NCBI RefSeq assembly: GCF_000024465.1
Contig: NC_014010.1
Location: forward strand, 124,001 to 188,000
DNA from: Candidatus Puniceispirillum marinum IMCC1322
Lineage (GTDB): Bacteria > Pseudomonadota > Alphaproteobacteria > Puniceispirillales > Puniceispirillaceae
Direction of reading: 5' to 3'
DNA: 64,000 nucleotides
A program made the position numbers and the translations under genes. The notes beneath the pieces were generated by a model, which worked only from the letters and a program-made list of their open reading frames with translations, was not told the DNA's origin and ran no database searches. This document shows, in pieces, positions 38,330 to 48,302 of the stretch (positions are counted from its first letter, which is position 1; each line of letters opens with the position of its first letter).

Positions 38330-38361
38330 ACTCATATTTGTTCTCAAGGGGAACGGCACTC

Positions 38362-39813
38362 ATGTTTGAAATAAATGATATCCTGCCTGCTCTTCCGGAA
38401 ATGTTTCTGGCATGTGTTGCGCTATTGCTTGTGCTGGTAGCTGCCTATGGTGGTGATGGTGCTGTAAATGCAAAACGTGTCTGTTCAATAGCTCTGGGTG
38501 CCATTGTGATTGCGGCGGTGATGTTGTGGCAGGGTGGTGATATCGCAACAACAGCCTTTTCAGGCATGTTCAGCGCCGACTCATTCAGTGCCTATATGAA
38601 ACTGTTGGTTCTAATGGGTTCATTTGCGGCTTTATATATGTCTATCAGTCCATTGGAACAGGATGATATCAACAAACCTGAATTCAGTTTGCTTGTTCTG
38701 CTGGCTGTTGTTGGCATGATGCTTATGATTTCGGCAAATGACCTGATGTCGCTTTATATGGCGGTTGAATTACAATCCTTGCCACTCTATGTGGTTGCCG
38801 CTATGCGGACAAATTCACTTCGTTCATCCGAAGCCGGATTGAAATATTTTCTGCTTGGCGCGCTGTCATCAGGCATGTTGCTCTATGGCGCGTCACTGGT
38901 TTACGGATTTGCCGGAACGACCAGCTTTGACGGTATTTCTGCGGCTGTTGCAACAGGTGCGTTACCAGTCGTCTTTGTTATAGGCATGGTATTCATGATT
39001 TGTGGCATCGCGTTTAAAATATCCGCAGCTCCATTCCATATGTGGACACCAGATGTCTATGAAGGCTCGCCGACACCGGTAACTGCCCTTTTTGCGATTG
39101 CGCCAAAGGTAGCGGCAATGGCGTTGATGATGCGCCTGACCTATGGTGCTTTTGGTCCGATAGCCGTGGAATGGTCACAGGTGCTTGTTGCTTTGTCGAT
39201 CGCATCAATGGTTATTGGTGCTTTTGGTGCCATTATGCAGACTGATATTAAGCGGATGATGGCTTATTCGTCTATCGCACATATGGGCTATGCGCTTGCA
39301 GGTCTGGCGGCGGGATCGCATGCTGGTGTGCTGGGCGTCATTATTTATATGACAGGTTATATTTTTATGGGGGCAGGTACGTTTGCGATCATTTTGATGA
39401 TGCGTCGTGAAGGAAAATCCGCCACGAAAATTGATGATCTGCGTGGCCTATCAAAGACTCATCCCTTATTTGCCATTGGCTTGCTGGTCATGATGTTTTC
39501 GATGGCAGGAATTCCGCCGCTGGCTGGCTTTTTTGGTAAATGGTATGTGTTTCTGGCAGCTGTTAATGCAGGTCTGATTCCGCTGGCAGTTATCGGTGTG
39601 GTCATGTCGGTTGTTGGTGCCTTTTATTATCTACGTATCATCCGCATGATGTATTTCGAAGACAGTGATGATCCGCTGGATGCTGATCTGCCGATGTCGA
39701 ACCGTTTGGTGCTGACCGTGTCTCTGGCTGTGGTTCTGCTGTTCTTTGCCGGACTTGGTAGCTTGCTTGGGACGGCTGATATTGCGGCCACAACCTTGAT
39801 GACGAGCAACTAG
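38362..39813 (+). CDS. nuoN: NADH-quinone oxidoreductase subunit N
   Basis: Third antiporter-like proton pump, 483 residues from ATG 38362. AAGGGG eight bases upstream makes this start better than the TTG at 38338. Key segments: MAVELQSLPLYVVAA, FHMWTPDVYEGSPTPVTALF and DIKRMMAYSSIAHMGYALAG. Last complex I gene; birA follows after 11 bases, so the transcript probably continues. Confidence 0.96.
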   Translation: MFEINDILPALPEMFLACVALLLVLVAAYGGDGAVNAKRVCSIALGAIVIAAVMLWQGGDIATTAFSGMFSADSFSAYMKLLVLMGSFAALYMSISPLEQDDINKPEFSLLVLLAVVGMMLMISANDLMSLYMAVELQSLPLYVVAAMRTNSLRSSEAGLKYFLLGALSSGMLLYGASLVYGFAGTTSFDGISAAVATGALPVVFVIGMVFMICGIAFKISAAPFHMWTPDVYEGSPTPVTALFAIAPKVAAMALMMRLTYGAFGPIAVEWSQVLVALSIASMVIGAFGAIMQTDIKRMMAYSSIAHMGYALAGLAAGSHAGVLGVIIYMTGYIFMGAGTFAIILMMRREGKSATKIDDLRGLSKTHPLFAIGLLVMMFSMAGIPPLAGFFGKWYVFLAAVNAGLIPLAVIGVVMSVVGAFYYLRIIRMMYFEDSDDPLDADLPMSNRLVLTVSLAVVLLFFAGLGSLLGTADIAATTLMTSN

Positions 39814-39824
39814 GATCAGATCAT

Positions 39825-40565
39825 ATGGTGACAAGCGCAGCTTGGACGTTTTCCACCGCCGACGTCGCCAAATCATCTTCTGATCTTGCCCGCAAGGCTG
39901 CGCTTGACGGCGCACCAACAGGAACCGGCTTTCTGGTAGGCACACAAACCGCAGGACGTGGTCGGCGTGGACGCACATGGATTTCACCACAGGGTGGGAT
40001 GTATCTGTCGTTCGTTCTACGGCCTGATTATGACAAACATCTTTGGCCACTTTTGTCTTTTGTAGCGGCATTAGCCGCGCGCGAAACAATTGCGCATGTT
40101 TTGGCATCACATCGGCCTAAAGTGAAATGGCCTAATGATATTCTGGTCAATGACAGGAAAATCTGCGGTATTCTGCTTGAAGGGGTGGAGGATGCCCTGA
40201 TTGTTGGAACGGGTATTAACGTGGCACCTATCAAAGCTGATACAGCCATGCCGGGGCATATACAACCGACGTCACTTGTCGATCTGGGTGATAATGTCAC
40301 AACACCAGCATTGCTGGCGGCTGACTATATGGATAATCTGGCACGGCGTTATAATATGTTTAATCAAACAGCTTTTGCCCCAATTCGTGATGAATGGATG
40401 CGTCATGCCGCTTTTTTGAACCAGAATGTTACCGTTATGGACACGGGGCTAACGGGACGTTTTATTGGTATTGACGATGATGGTTCCATGATGCTGGTTG
40501 ATGCATCAGGCAAGACACACCATATCACTACTGGTGATGTCGTTTTAATGGGTGATGGTAACTGA
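39825..40565 (+). CDS. birA: biotin--[acetyl-CoA-carboxylase] ligase
   Basis: Attaches biotin to the BCCP subunit of acetyl-CoA carboxylase via biotinyl-AMP. 246 residues containing the catalytic domain only: the biotinyl-AMP loop GRGRRGRTWISPQGG and KWPNDILVNDRKICGILLE are present, but the N-terminal repressor HTH of E. coli BirA is absent, so it is not expected to regulate transcription. Overlaps coaX by one base. Confidence 0.93.
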   Translation: MVTSAAWTFSTADVAKSSSDLARKAALDGAPTGTGFLVGTQTAGRGRRGRTWISPQGGMYLSFVLRPDYDKHLWPLLSFVAALAARETIAHVLASHRPKVKWPNDILVNDRKICGILLEGVEDALIVGTGINVAPIKADTAMPGHIQPTSLVDLGDNVTTPALLAADYMDNLARRYNMFNQTAFAPIRDEWMRHAAFLNQNVTVMDTGLTGRFIGIDDDGSMMLVDASGKTHHITTGDVVLMGDGN

Positions 40566-41398
40566 TGCTTCTGGCCGTAGATTGTGGCAACACCAATATT
40601 GTGTTTGCTGTTTATGACAATACAGCTGATGTTAGCAGGCAGCTTGGATGCTGGCGCATTGCAACTGACGTCTCGCGTTCTGGTGATGACTATACCGTCT
40701 GGCTGGGGCAGATGATGAGTGCAGCCAATTTAGCCAACGATATGGTTTCGGGCATTGTCGTGGCTAGCGTTGTGCCGGAAATTACCCCGCATCTGGTGAT
40801 GATGGCGCGCACCGGATTCAGTCTTGATCCAATGTTGATTGGAGATGCAGGCGTTGATCTGGGTATTACGGTTGATATTGACAATCCGTCACAGGCAGGT
40901 GCCGACAGGCTAGTTAATGCCGTGGCAGCAAAACATTATCATCAGGTTCCAGCCATTATCCTTGATTTTGGCACCGCCACAACACTTGATCTTGTGCGTG
41001 CCGATGGGGCGTATGCAGGTGGTATAATTGCACCAGGTGTGCATGTATCGGTTGATGCCTTATATAAAGCAGCAGCGCGTTTGCCACGTCTTGATGTTAA
41101 GCCATGGGATCACACTTTACCGGTTCTGGGGCGCGATACGACAAGTGCTATGGAGTCGGGTATTTTTTGGGGCTATGTTGGCATGATTGAAGGGTTGATC
41201 ACGCGTCTTCGAACAGAGCAGGGCGTCGAGTTGCCAGCCATAGCCACTGGTGGATTAGCATCGCTTTTTGCGCCACATTTGCCGATGATTTCTGCAGTTG
41301 ATGCCGACCTTACGCTACGCGGCCTTGTTGCCATATATAACCTTAATAATGAATCTAATTCCGCCATAACGGCGCACTCAAACAAAGTTGATTGCTAA
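40565..41398 (+). CDS. coaX: type III pantothenate kinase
   Basis: First committed step of coenzyme A synthesis, phosphorylating pantothenate; this type is not feedback-inhibited by CoA and needs a monovalent cation. 277 residues with the ASKHA phosphate motif DCGNTNIVFAVYD, GADRLVNAVAAKH and DFGTATTLDLV with the catalytic-site region. Located between birA and the RNase J gene, overlapping the former by one base. Confidence 0.95.
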   Translation: MLLAVDCGNTNIVFAVYDNTADVSRQLGCWRIATDVSRSGDDYTVWLGQMMSAANLANDMVSGIVVASVVPEITPHLVMMARTGFSLDPMLIGDAGVDLGITVDIDNPSQAGADRLVNAVAAKHYHQVPAIILDFGTATTLDLVRADGAYAGGIIAPGVHVSVDALYKAAARLPRLDVKPWDHTLPVLGRDTTSAMESGIFWGYVGMIEGLITRLRTEQGVELPAIATGGLASLFAPHLPMISAVDADLTLRGLVAIYNLNNESNSAITAHSNKVDC

Positions 41399-41400
41399 AT

Positions 41401-43080
41401 ATGACCTATTTTTCAAAGTCTGATTTTCTATTTGTTCCGCTAGGTGGTTCTGGCGAAATCGGCATGAATGTAAATCTATACCATTATCAGGATAGCTGGT
41501 TGATGGTTGATCTGGGCATTTCATTTCCCGACGAAAGCACCCCCGGCATTGATGTCGTGCTTCCTGATTTGCAATTTATTCAGAAGCATCGTGACAAATT
41601 AGCCGGACTTGTTCTGACCCATGGTCATGAAGATCATCTGGGGGCTATCCCTTATCTGTGGAGTAGTCTTGGGTGCCCGATATGGGGGAGTGCCTTTACC
41701 CTAGCATTGCTTCGTCGCAAGCTTGCCGAGTCGCGGAATGACTATGATATTCCACTACATGAAATGGGCATGAATGCGGTTGAAAAAATCGGGGCTTTTG
41801 AGATTGAAATGATTGGTCTTAATCATTCAATTCCTGATCCAGCTGCCTTAGCCATCCGAACTGACGCTGGATTGGTTCTGCATACAGGCGACTGGAAATT
41901 TGACAAGACGCCGGTTCTTGGCACCGATACGGATAAGGATCGTCTTGCCAAGCTTGGCGATGAAGGTGTGCTTGTCATGGTTGGTGATTCAACCAATGCG
42001 ATGGTTGCCGGACATACCGGTTCTGAAGCTGAGGCACGAGATGGTTTGACTGACGCTATTGGCGCGGCTACAGGCCGTGTAGCGGTAACATGTTTTGCCA
42101 GTAATATTGCGCGAATTGACTCTATTGTGAAAGCGGCGCAGGCAAATGATCGCTCGGTAGCTATTGTGGGCCGCGCATTGAATAGGGCGATATCTGCCGC
42201 GCGTGAAGTCGGATATTTACTCGATCTACCTGAATTTGTACCCGAGGGTGACATAAATCTGCTACCACGCGAAAATGTTGTCATCATTTGTACGGGTACG
42301 CAGGGGGAACCTCGAGCCGCAATGGCAAAGATTGCCGCCGGTGCGCATGAAACCGTGTCTCTTGATCCAGGTGATACGGTGATTTATTCGTCGCGAAAGA
42401 TCCCAGGTAATGAAAATGCGATCAGCCGTGTGCAGGACATGCTAGTCCGTCGGAAAATCAATCTGATTACCGATGAAGATGCGCCTGTGCATGTGTCTGG
42501 TCATCCTTCGCGGGATGAAATGGTCGAAATGTATGGTCTTGTCAGACCCAAAATCGCTATTCCCGTGCATGGTACAGCGCGGCATCTTGTAGCGCATGCT
42601 GAACTGGCCGAAAGTTGTCAGGTGCCGCAAACAATCCTGCCAGACAATGGCGCGGTCATTAAGCTGAATGATGAGACGGTCAAGATTATCGATAATGTGC
42701 ATACAGGCGCGATGACGCATGAACGCGGATCGATTATTGATATGCAGGCGGATATGCTTCGCGCGCGCCGCCGGATGTTGTGGAATGGTAGTGTGACAGT
42801 TAGTCTGGTACTGAACCGAACAGGGAATATTTGTATGGTGCCAGCGGTAAGCCAGACCGGTCTAGGCGAAGGTGACAAAGCTGATGATTATATCGCGGCG
42901 GCGTCTTTAGCCGTTGAGGATGCGGTTGAGCAACTTGGTAAATCAGCCCGCAAGAATGATGATTCGGTTGAGGAAGTTTCTGGGCAGGCTGTGCGCCGTG
43001 TTGCAAGAAGTATGTTTGGATTGCGCCCAATTACGCATGTTCATATCATGCGGGTGAACCAAGAGGATTTGATGGCATGA
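41401..43080 (+). CDS. rnj: ribonuclease J
   Basis: Metallo-beta-lactamase/beta-CASP endo- and 5'-3' exoribonuclease in mRNA decay and rRNA processing. 559 residues from ATG 41401; no good ribosome-binding site is seen, so coupling to coaX (stop three bases before) is likely. Zinc motif HGHEDHLGAIPY, the beta-CASP SGHPSRDE motif and PVHGTARHLVAHA are complete. The C-terminal domain is present. Overlaps the epimerase gene by four bases. Confidence 0.95.
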   Translation: MTYFSKSDFLFVPLGGSGEIGMNVNLYHYQDSWLMVDLGISFPDESTPGIDVVLPDLQFIQKHRDKLAGLVLTHGHEDHLGAIPYLWSSLGCPIWGSAFTLALLRRKLAESRNDYDIPLHEMGMNAVEKIGAFEIEMIGLNHSIPDPAALAIRTDAGLVLHTGDWKFDKTPVLGTDTDKDRLAKLGDEGVLVMVGDSTNAMVAGHTGSEAEARDGLTDAIGAATGRVAVTCFASNIARIDSIVKAAQANDRSVAIVGRALNRAISAAREVGYLLDLPEFVPEGDINLLPRENVVIICTGTQGEPRAAMAKIAAGAHETVSLDPGDTVIYSSRKIPGNENAISRVQDMLVRRKINLITDEDAPVHVSGHPSRDEMVEMYGLVRPKIAIPVHGTARHLVAHAELAESCQVPQTILPDNGAVIKLNDETVKIIDNVHTGAMTHERGSIIDMQADMLRARRRMLWNGSVTVSLVLNRTGNICMVPAVSQTGLGEGDKADDYIAAASLAVEDAVEQLGKSARKNDDSVEEVSGQAVRRVARSMFGLRPITHVHIMRVNQEDLMA

Positions 43081-43484
43081 TTGGCCGTATAAATCATATC
43101 GCGATTGCCGTGCCTGATGTTGAAAAGGCAGCGTTGCACTGGCGAGATGTACTGGGTGCAGATGTCAGTACAGTCGAAAGCTTGCCCGAACATGGGGTGC
43201 GTATCGTTTTTGTCAACGCTCCAAATGGTAAAGTTGAGCTTATGGAACCATTAGGCGAGACTTCACCAATCGCAATGTTTCTGCAACGCAATCCTGATGG
43301 TGGCATGCATCATATATGTTACGAAGTGTCGGATATCACCGCAGCATGTGATCATTTGACAGCCAAGGGCGCGCGCGTGCTTGGTAACGGGACACCAAAA
43401 AAAGGCGCGCATGGGAATCCGGTTTTGTTTTTACATCCAAAGGATTTCAATGGCACTTTGATTGAACTTGAAGAAGTGCGCTAG
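43077..43484 (+). CDS. mce: methylmalonyl-CoA epimerase
   Basis: VOC-superfamily enzyme interconverting the (R) and (S) forms of methylmalonyl-CoA in propionate metabolism. 135 residues; metal-ligand pattern INHIAIAVPD (His), KVELMEPL (Glu), GMHHICYEV (His) and TLIELEEV (Glu) is complete. Overlaps the RNase J stop (ATGA). The mutase itself is not in the window. Confidence 0.94.
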   Translation: MIGRINHIAIAVPDVEKAALHWRDVLGADVSTVESLPEHGVRIVFVNAPNGKVELMEPLGETSPIAMFLQRNPDGGMHHICYEVSDITAACDHLTAKGARVLGNGTPKKGAHGNPVLFLHPKDFNGTLIELEEVR

Positions 43485-43492
43485 GACAGGTC

Positions 43493-43729
43493 ATGGATAT
43501 TGTATCAGGAGTCGTCGTTTATATACTTTTATGGTGGTGGGTGTTTTTGATGACATTGCCCTTTGGTGTAAAGTCACCAAAAACCGTCGAAACGGGGCAT
43601 GCGACATCGGCACCCGAACGGCCTTTGATTTGGCGCAAGGCAGGGGTGGCGACAATTATCGCTGCTATTTTATTCATTATCGTTTACATGGTTATTGATT
43701 CGGGAATGATATCGCTGGATAAACTGTAA
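43493..43729 (+). CDS. DUF1467-family two-helix membrane protein
   Basis: 78 residues with two hydrophobic helices (VVVYILLWWWVFLMTLPFG and AGVATIIAAILFIIVYMVI) and a conserved GVKSP between them. DUF1467 genes are typically found directly after the epimerase gene in alphaproteobacteria (recalled, not checked). Function unknown. It ends the long nuo-to-mce gene string; a hairpin lies about 120 bp downstream. Confidence 0.85.
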   Translation: MDIVSGVVVYILLWWWVFLMTLPFGVKSPKTVETGHATSAPERPLIWRKAGVATIIAAILFIIVYMVIDSGMISLDKL

Positions 43730-44171
43730 TTGGCACCCCCGCGACGACCTGTCGCAGATGGCGTTAATGCGTCATGATTAATGATTTCTTGGCCAGTGTG
43801 AGGCTTCTACAATCTAGGCTGGGCGTAGAAAAACCAAACCAAAAAGAAAAAGCAAGGCTCACGCCTTGCCTTTCAAACAATCGCCAATCTGTGTTGGCTT
43901 TTTCACTCCCTAAACCCGGTCTTTGCAACCTGTTATTATTACGCTAAGCAATAAAACATCGTTTGTCGATACAAAATTATTCCTTTTTTAATAAAATAGT
44001 CATTCATATGTATTATTTGTAACAAGGCATAGTGAATTAGCTATTTAGAGGTAATCTGGCAACGTAAGACATGTCATTGTTTAATGCTGTTTTGATATGC
44101 TACGCGTTTGGGTAAATGTTTTACTTGTGAAAACGGGTGTTGATTTTAAGTGATCGGATAAAGGAGGATAT
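43730..44171. other. 442-bp gap between DUF1467 and rpiB, without a recognised gene
   Basis: No convincing reading frame on either strand. It contains a strong hairpin at 43852-43869 and an A/T-rich right half (43920-44160) that presumably carries the rpiB promoter. The genes that I would expect next in many alphaproteobacteria (proS, lolCDE) are absent, so this is probably a rearrangement point. That expectation is from memory. Confidence 0.6.
43852..43869. terminator. intrinsic terminator, strongest in the minus direction
   Basis: GCAAGGC (43852-43858) and GCCTTGC (43863-43869) form a 7-bp stem with a 4-base loop. On the plus strand it is followed only by CTTTC. On the minus strand it is followed by TTTTTCTTTTT, the better terminator, although no minus-strand gene is known to end here. 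Confidence 0.65.
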
Positions 44172-44621
44172 ATGGCCGCGCATGCAAAAATTTATCTGGC
44201 ATCTGATCATGCCGGTGTTGAACTGCGCAAAGCGGTCGCTGCGCATATTGTGGCGCAAGGTTTACAGGTGGTTGATCTTGGCCCAGATGATGGCAGTTCA
44301 GTTGACTATCCAGATTATGGAGAAAAGCTAGCTATGGCATTATCTGACGATGCTGATGCACGTGGCGTTGCTATTTGTGGAAGTGGTATAGGTATTTCAA
44401 TCGCTGTAAATCGTTTTCCATGGGCGCGTGCCGCATTGGTCACGTCTGCCGAAGCGGCACGTCTGTCACGTGAGCATAATAATGCAAATGTGATTGCGCT
44501 TGGTGAACGGCTGATAAGCCAGGAAACGGCGCTGGCGTGCATTGATGCGTTTCTCGCTACCGACTTTGAGGGTGGTCGTCATGCGAGGCGGGTGGATAAG
44601 TTGACGAAACTTTCGCCCTAG
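44172..44621 (+). CDS. rpiB: ribose-5-phosphate isomerase B
   Basis: Interconverts ribose 5-phosphate and ribulose 5-phosphate. 149 residues with the N-terminal ASDHAGVELRK motif and the active-site cysteine in AICGSGIGISIAVNR; EHNNANVIALGERL is the conserved C-terminal segment. AAGGAGG precedes the ATG at good distance. glyA follows after 116 bp, a common pairing in alphaproteobacteria. Confidence 0.95.
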   Translation: MAAHAKIYLASDHAGVELRKAVAAHIVAQGLQVVDLGPDDGSSVDYPDYGEKLAMALSDDADARGVAICGSGIGISIAVNRFPWARAALVTSAEAARLSREHNNANVIALGERLISQETALACIDAFLATDFEGGRHARRVDKLTKLSP

Positions 44622-44678
44622 TTTGAGCGAAATAGTGTCGCAAATGGAATGCGCACTATGTCGGTAACATGTGTAATT

Positions 44679-44719
44679 ATTCGGCTCCCCCTGTCGAGGA
44701 ATGGTCATCGAGACCGAAT
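44679..44719 (+). promoter_or_regulatory. possible structured leader before glyA
   Basis: ATTCGG (44679-44684) and CCGAAT (44714-44719) can close a stem over a 29-base loop that itself holds CTCC/GAGG and GTC/GAC complementarity. The structure ends 8 bases before the AAGGAG ribosome-binding site of glyA. I cannot match it to a known riboswitch class. Confidence 0.3.
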
Positions 44720-44737
44720 TAACCAAAGGAGATTATT

Positions 44738-46042
44738 ATGGACGATTTAAAAAGAACGATACCATCATTCGTAATGGACGGATTTTTCTCAGCACCATTA
44801 AAGGATACCGATCCTGAGGTAGCGGCAGCATTAGGGCATGAACTTGTGCGCCAGCAGGATCAGATCGAAATGATCGCATCCGAAAACATTGTCAGCACGG
44901 CAGTCATGGAAGCACAGGGATCGATTTTTACCAATAAATATGCCGAAGGCTATTCAGGTCGTCGTTATTATGGTGGCTGTGAGTATATGGACGTTGTCGA
45001 GACGTTAGCGATTGAACGCGCCAAGACGCTGTTTAAATGTAACTTTGTAAATGTGCAGCCGCATTCTGGCGCGCAGGCTAACCAGGCTGTGTTCCTGAGC
45101 TTGTTGAAGCCGGGCGATACGATTCTGGGTATGTCATTGGCTGCAGGTGGCCACCTTACGCATGGTGCGGCACCAAACCTGTCTGGTAAATGGTTTAATG
45201 CCGTGCAATATGGCGTTGATCCAGAAACCTCATTAATTGACTTTGATGAGTTGCAGAAAATTGCCGAAGAGTGCAAGCCGCAGATGATTCTGGCTGGTGG
45301 TTCGGCTTATCCTAGAACGCTCGATTTTGCCAAATTCCGTGAAATTGCTGATTCGGTTGGTGCCTATCTGATGGTCGATATGGCGCATATTTCCGGTCTG
45401 GTAGCCACCGGTGCGCATCCTAGTCCAGTTCCCCATGCGCATGTCGTGACCTCAACAACGCATAAGACATTACGTGCATCGCGTGGAGGTATCATCCTGT
45501 CGAATGACGAAGCGCTGGGCAAGAAGATCAATTCAGCTGTTTTTCCGGGGCTTCAGGGTGGTCCGTTGATGCATGCGATTGCTGGTAAAGCGGTTGCTTT
45601 TGGCGAAGCGATGCGGCCAGAGTTCAAGCAATATATCGACTCTGTTGTTGAAAATGCTCGTGTGCTTTCCGAAACACTGATCGAACGTGGCGCGGCGATT
45701 GTCTCTGGTGGTACTGACACACATCTGACGCTGGTCGATTTACGTCCAAAAGGTCTGACAGGCGATATCACTGAAGTGTCGCTTGAACATGCTGGCATCA
45801 CATGCAACAAAAATGGTATTCCGTTTGATCCGCAACCACCTATGGTGACTTCGGGTGTCCGTCTGGGCACGCCAGCAGGCACAACACGCGGCTTTGCGCG
45901 TGATGAGTTTGTCGAAATCGGTCATCTGATCGGTGATGTGTTTGATGGCTTGGCAGAAAATCCGGAAGATAATAGTGCTGTTGAGGCTGTCGTACGTGAA
46001 AAAGTGCGCAGACTATGTCGGGCTTTCCCAATCTATCAATAG
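44738..46042 (+). CDS. glyA: serine hydroxymethyltransferase
   Basis: PLP enzyme that makes glycine and 5,10-methylene-THF from serine, the main one-carbon source. 434 residues. PLP lysine in [14 protein letters not shown], cofactor segment [11 protein letters not shown], and [18 protein letters not shown] near the active site. The N-terminal 20 residues exceed the family core. AAGGAG precedes the ATG. nrdR follows after 45 bp. Confidence 0.97.
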   Translation: MDDLKRTIPSFVMDGFFSAPLKDTDPEVAAALGHELVRQQDQIEMIASENIVSTAVMEAQGSIFTNKYAEGYSGRRYYGGCEYMDVVETLAIERAKTLFKCNFVNVQPHSGAQANQAVFLSLLKPGDTILGMSLAAGGHLTHGAAPNLSGKWFNAVQYGVDPETSLIDFDELQKIAEECKPQMILAGGSAYPRTLDFAKFREIADSVGAYLMVDMAHISGLVATGAHPSPVPHAHVVTSTTHKTLRASRGGIILSNDEALGKKINSAVFPGLQGGPLMHAIAGKAVAFGEAMRPEFKQYIDSVVENARVLSETLIERGAAIVSGGTDTHLTLVDLRPKGLTGDITEVSLEHAGITCNKNGIPFDPQPPMVTSGVRLGTPAGTTRGFARDEFVEIGHLIGDVFDGLAENPEDNSAVEAVVREKVRRLCRAFPIYQ

Positions 46043-46087
46043 TGTGTACAATCATCCTCACGTCAATATATAGCGTGGGTTTGGGAA

Positions 46088-46540
46088 ATGATTTGTCCGT
46101 TTTGTGCTAGTGAAGACACGCAGGTAAAGGACTCTAGACCTTGTGAAGACGGCGCCGCGATCCGGCGTCGCCGTTACTGTGGTCAATGTGAGTCACGCTT
46201 TACAACATTCGAGCGTGTGCAGTTGCGTGAAATTATGATCGTAAAGCGTAATGGGCGCCGGTCTCTTTTTGATCGCGACAAACTTGAACGGTCTTTCGAA
46301 ATTGCCTTGCGCAAGCGCGATGTTGACCCTGACGATAAAGCTCGGTCGATCAATCAGATTGTGCGCCAGCTTGAAAGCTATTCTGACGGGGATGTGCCAA
46401 GCGAACTGGTTGGTGAATTGGTCATGACGGCGCTTAACCAACTCGATCACGTAGCCTATATACGTTACGCATCGGTATATCGAAACTTTGGAGAAGCCAA
46501 AGATTTTGAAGCCTTTGTTGAAAAAGAACTTGGTGACTAA
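46088..46540 (+). CDS. nrdR: transcriptional repressor NrdR
   Basis: Repressor of ribonucleotide reductase genes that senses ATP/dATP. 150 residues: N-terminal zinc ribbon [15 protein letters not shown] followed by [16 protein letters not shown], then an ATP-cone ([18 protein letters not shown]). Position between glyA and ribD is standard. Overlaps the ribD start. Confidence 0.96.
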   Translation: MICPFCASEDTQVKDSRPCEDGAAIRRRRYCGQCESRFTTFERVQLREIMIVKRNGRRSLFDRDKLERSFEIALRKRDVDPDDKARSINQIVRQLESYSDGDVPSELVGELVMTALNQLDHVAYIRYASVYRNFGEAKDFEAFVEKELGD

Positions 46541-47672
46541 TATCCCAACTAAAAACATTGATCAAAAATGGATGCGGTATGCCATTTCCGAAGCCCGAAA
46601 GGCCGTCGGGCGCGCCGCTGAGAATCCGCCGGTTGGCTGTGTGATTATAGCTGCCTCGGGTCAACTTATCGGGGCAGGGCATACAGCGCGGACGGGCCGG
46701 CCGCATGCCGAAACAGTGGCACTGGCGATGGCAGGTCAGCGCGCGCATGGTGGCACTGCCTATGTCACGCTGGAACCTTGTGCTCATCATGGGCAAACAC
46801 CCCCATGTGCTACAGCATTGATCGAGGCAGGAATCCGGCGCGTTGTCATAGCGTGTCAAGATCCTGATAGACGTGTGAATGGCAAGGGCGTGACCATGCT
46901 TCGTGCGGCTGGTATTGACGTTATTACCGATATCGGCAGTGACATGGCCTATTCTGTCATGCAGGGGTTTTTGCATCGTATGGTGCATAAGCGCCCTCTT
47001 GTCACCATCAAGACAGCGACATCATTGGATGGTGGTATTGCACTTGGGGATGGTCGGAAAGTTTGGCTGACATCACCACCAATGCGCCGATATGTCCATG
47101 TGCTTCGTAGTAAATCAGACGCGATTTTGACAGGTATTGGTACGATTCTGGCAGATGATCCAGAAATGACATGCCGGTTGCCTGGGCTGGAACATGATAG
47201 CCCGTCTCGATTTATTCTGGATAGTCAGCTTCGTTGCCCTCCAGGTGCCAAGATTCTGCAAAATAACAACGCTGTGCCAACAGTGATCTTTTGTGCTGAA
47301 ACCGCGTCACCTGATGCACGGATTGCGCTTGAAAAGTCTGGCGCCGTTATTGTGCCAATGGCTGTAGATAAAGCTCAGGATGATGGTTTGCAAAAGCGGC
47401 TCGATCTGCAAAAGATTTTACGTTATCTGGGTGATGCGGGGGTGAATAATCTGCTGGTTGAGGCGGGCAGTTCTATTGTGACCAGCATAATTGCCGATGA
47501 CCTGGTGGACGTTATACATTGGACGCAAAGCCAACATTTACTGGGCAGTGACGCTATTCCTGCTATATCACCCTTAAAGCTAGTGGCTTTGCCTGAGCAA
47601 ACACGATATACCGAGACACATCATCAGCAAATCGGACGGGATCGCCTGACCATTCTGGCTAAATCTCTTTAG
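46533..47672 (+). CDS. ribD: bifunctional riboflavin biosynthesis deaminase/reductase RibD
   Basis: Second and third steps of riboflavin synthesis. I choose GTG 46533, overlapping the nrdR end by eight bases and giving 379 residues; no ATG lies in a suitable place, and an in-frame TTG at 46488 is too far inside nrdR. Deaminase zinc site [12 protein letters not shown] and [11 protein letters not shown]; the reductase domain ([17 protein letters not shown]) follows from about residue 150. Confidence 0.93.
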   Translation: MTNIPTKNIDQKWMRYAISEARKAVGRAAENPPVGCVIIAASGQLIGAGHTARTGRPHAETVALAMAGQRAHGGTAYVTLEPCAHHGQTPPCATALIEAGIRRVVIACQDPDRRVNGKGVTMLRAAGIDVITDIGSDMAYSVMQGFLHRMVHKRPLVTIKTATSLDGGIALGDGRKVWLTSPPMRRYVHVLRSKSDAILTGIGTILADDPEMTCRLPGLEHDSPSRFILDSQLRCPPGAKILQNNNAVPTVIFCAETASPDARIALEKSGAVIVPMAVDKAQDDGLQKRLDLQKILRYLGDAGVNNLLVEAGSSIVTSIIADDLVDVIHWTQSQHLLGSDAIPAISPLKLVALPEQTRYTETHHQQIGRDRLTILAKSL

Positions 47673-47703
47673 ACTGGCGTAATCATAAGTAACGGATGTT
47701 TTG

Positions 47704-48300
47704 ATGTTTACAGGAATCATTACCGGACAAGGCCATATTCTTGATATCCACGATGCAGGGGACCGGCATCTGACTATCGGATGTGACTGGGATTGCGCTT
47801 CGATTGATATAGGGGCGTCTATTGCCTGTTCGGGTATATGTTTGACTGTGGTTGCTCGTGATGCACATAGCTTTAAGGTTGAGGCATCATCCGAAACAAT
47901 ATCGGTGTCAACGCTTGGTGACTGGCAAAAGGGTGACAAGATTAATCTTGAACGTGCGCTTCGTATGGGAGATGAGCTAGGCGGTCATATCGTGTCAGGT
48001 CATGTCGATGGATTGGCCGAAGTGTTATCGATCACGCCTGATGGCGACAGTCATATTGTCAGTCTCAGTGTGCCTGCTGATTTAGCGATGTTTGTTGCGC
48101 CTAAGGGATCGGTTACATTAGATGGCGTGTCTCTGACAGTGAATAATGTCACTGACGATAGTTTTACTATAAATGTTATTGCCCATACGTGGGATGTGAC
48201 CCAGTTTGGTGTGCTGACGGTTGGTCAGAAAATGAATATGGAAATAGATATGCTGGCACGCTATGTTGCACGCCTGAATAGCCTTAATAAGGAAGCGTAA
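47704..48300 (+). CDS. ribE: riboflavin synthase alpha subunit
   Basis: Dismutates two lumazines to riboflavin. 198 residues from ATG 47704, beginning with the diagnostic MFTGIITGQG. The two barrel repeats are visible: first with IACSGICLTVV, second with VTLDGVSLTVNNV, each preceded by a GHVDG-type segment (SGHVDGLAEV). Lies 31 bases after ribD. Confidence 0.96.
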   Translation: MFTGIITGQGHILDIHDAGDRHLTIGCDWDCASIDIGASIACSGICLTVVARDAHSFKVEASSETISVSTLGDWQKGDKINLERALRMGDELGGHIVSGHVDGLAEVLSITPDGDSHIVSLSVPADLAMFVAPKGSVTLDGVSLTVNNVTDDSFTINVIAHTWDVTQFGVLTVGQKMNMEIDMLARYVARLNSLNKEA

Positions 48301-48302
48301 TA

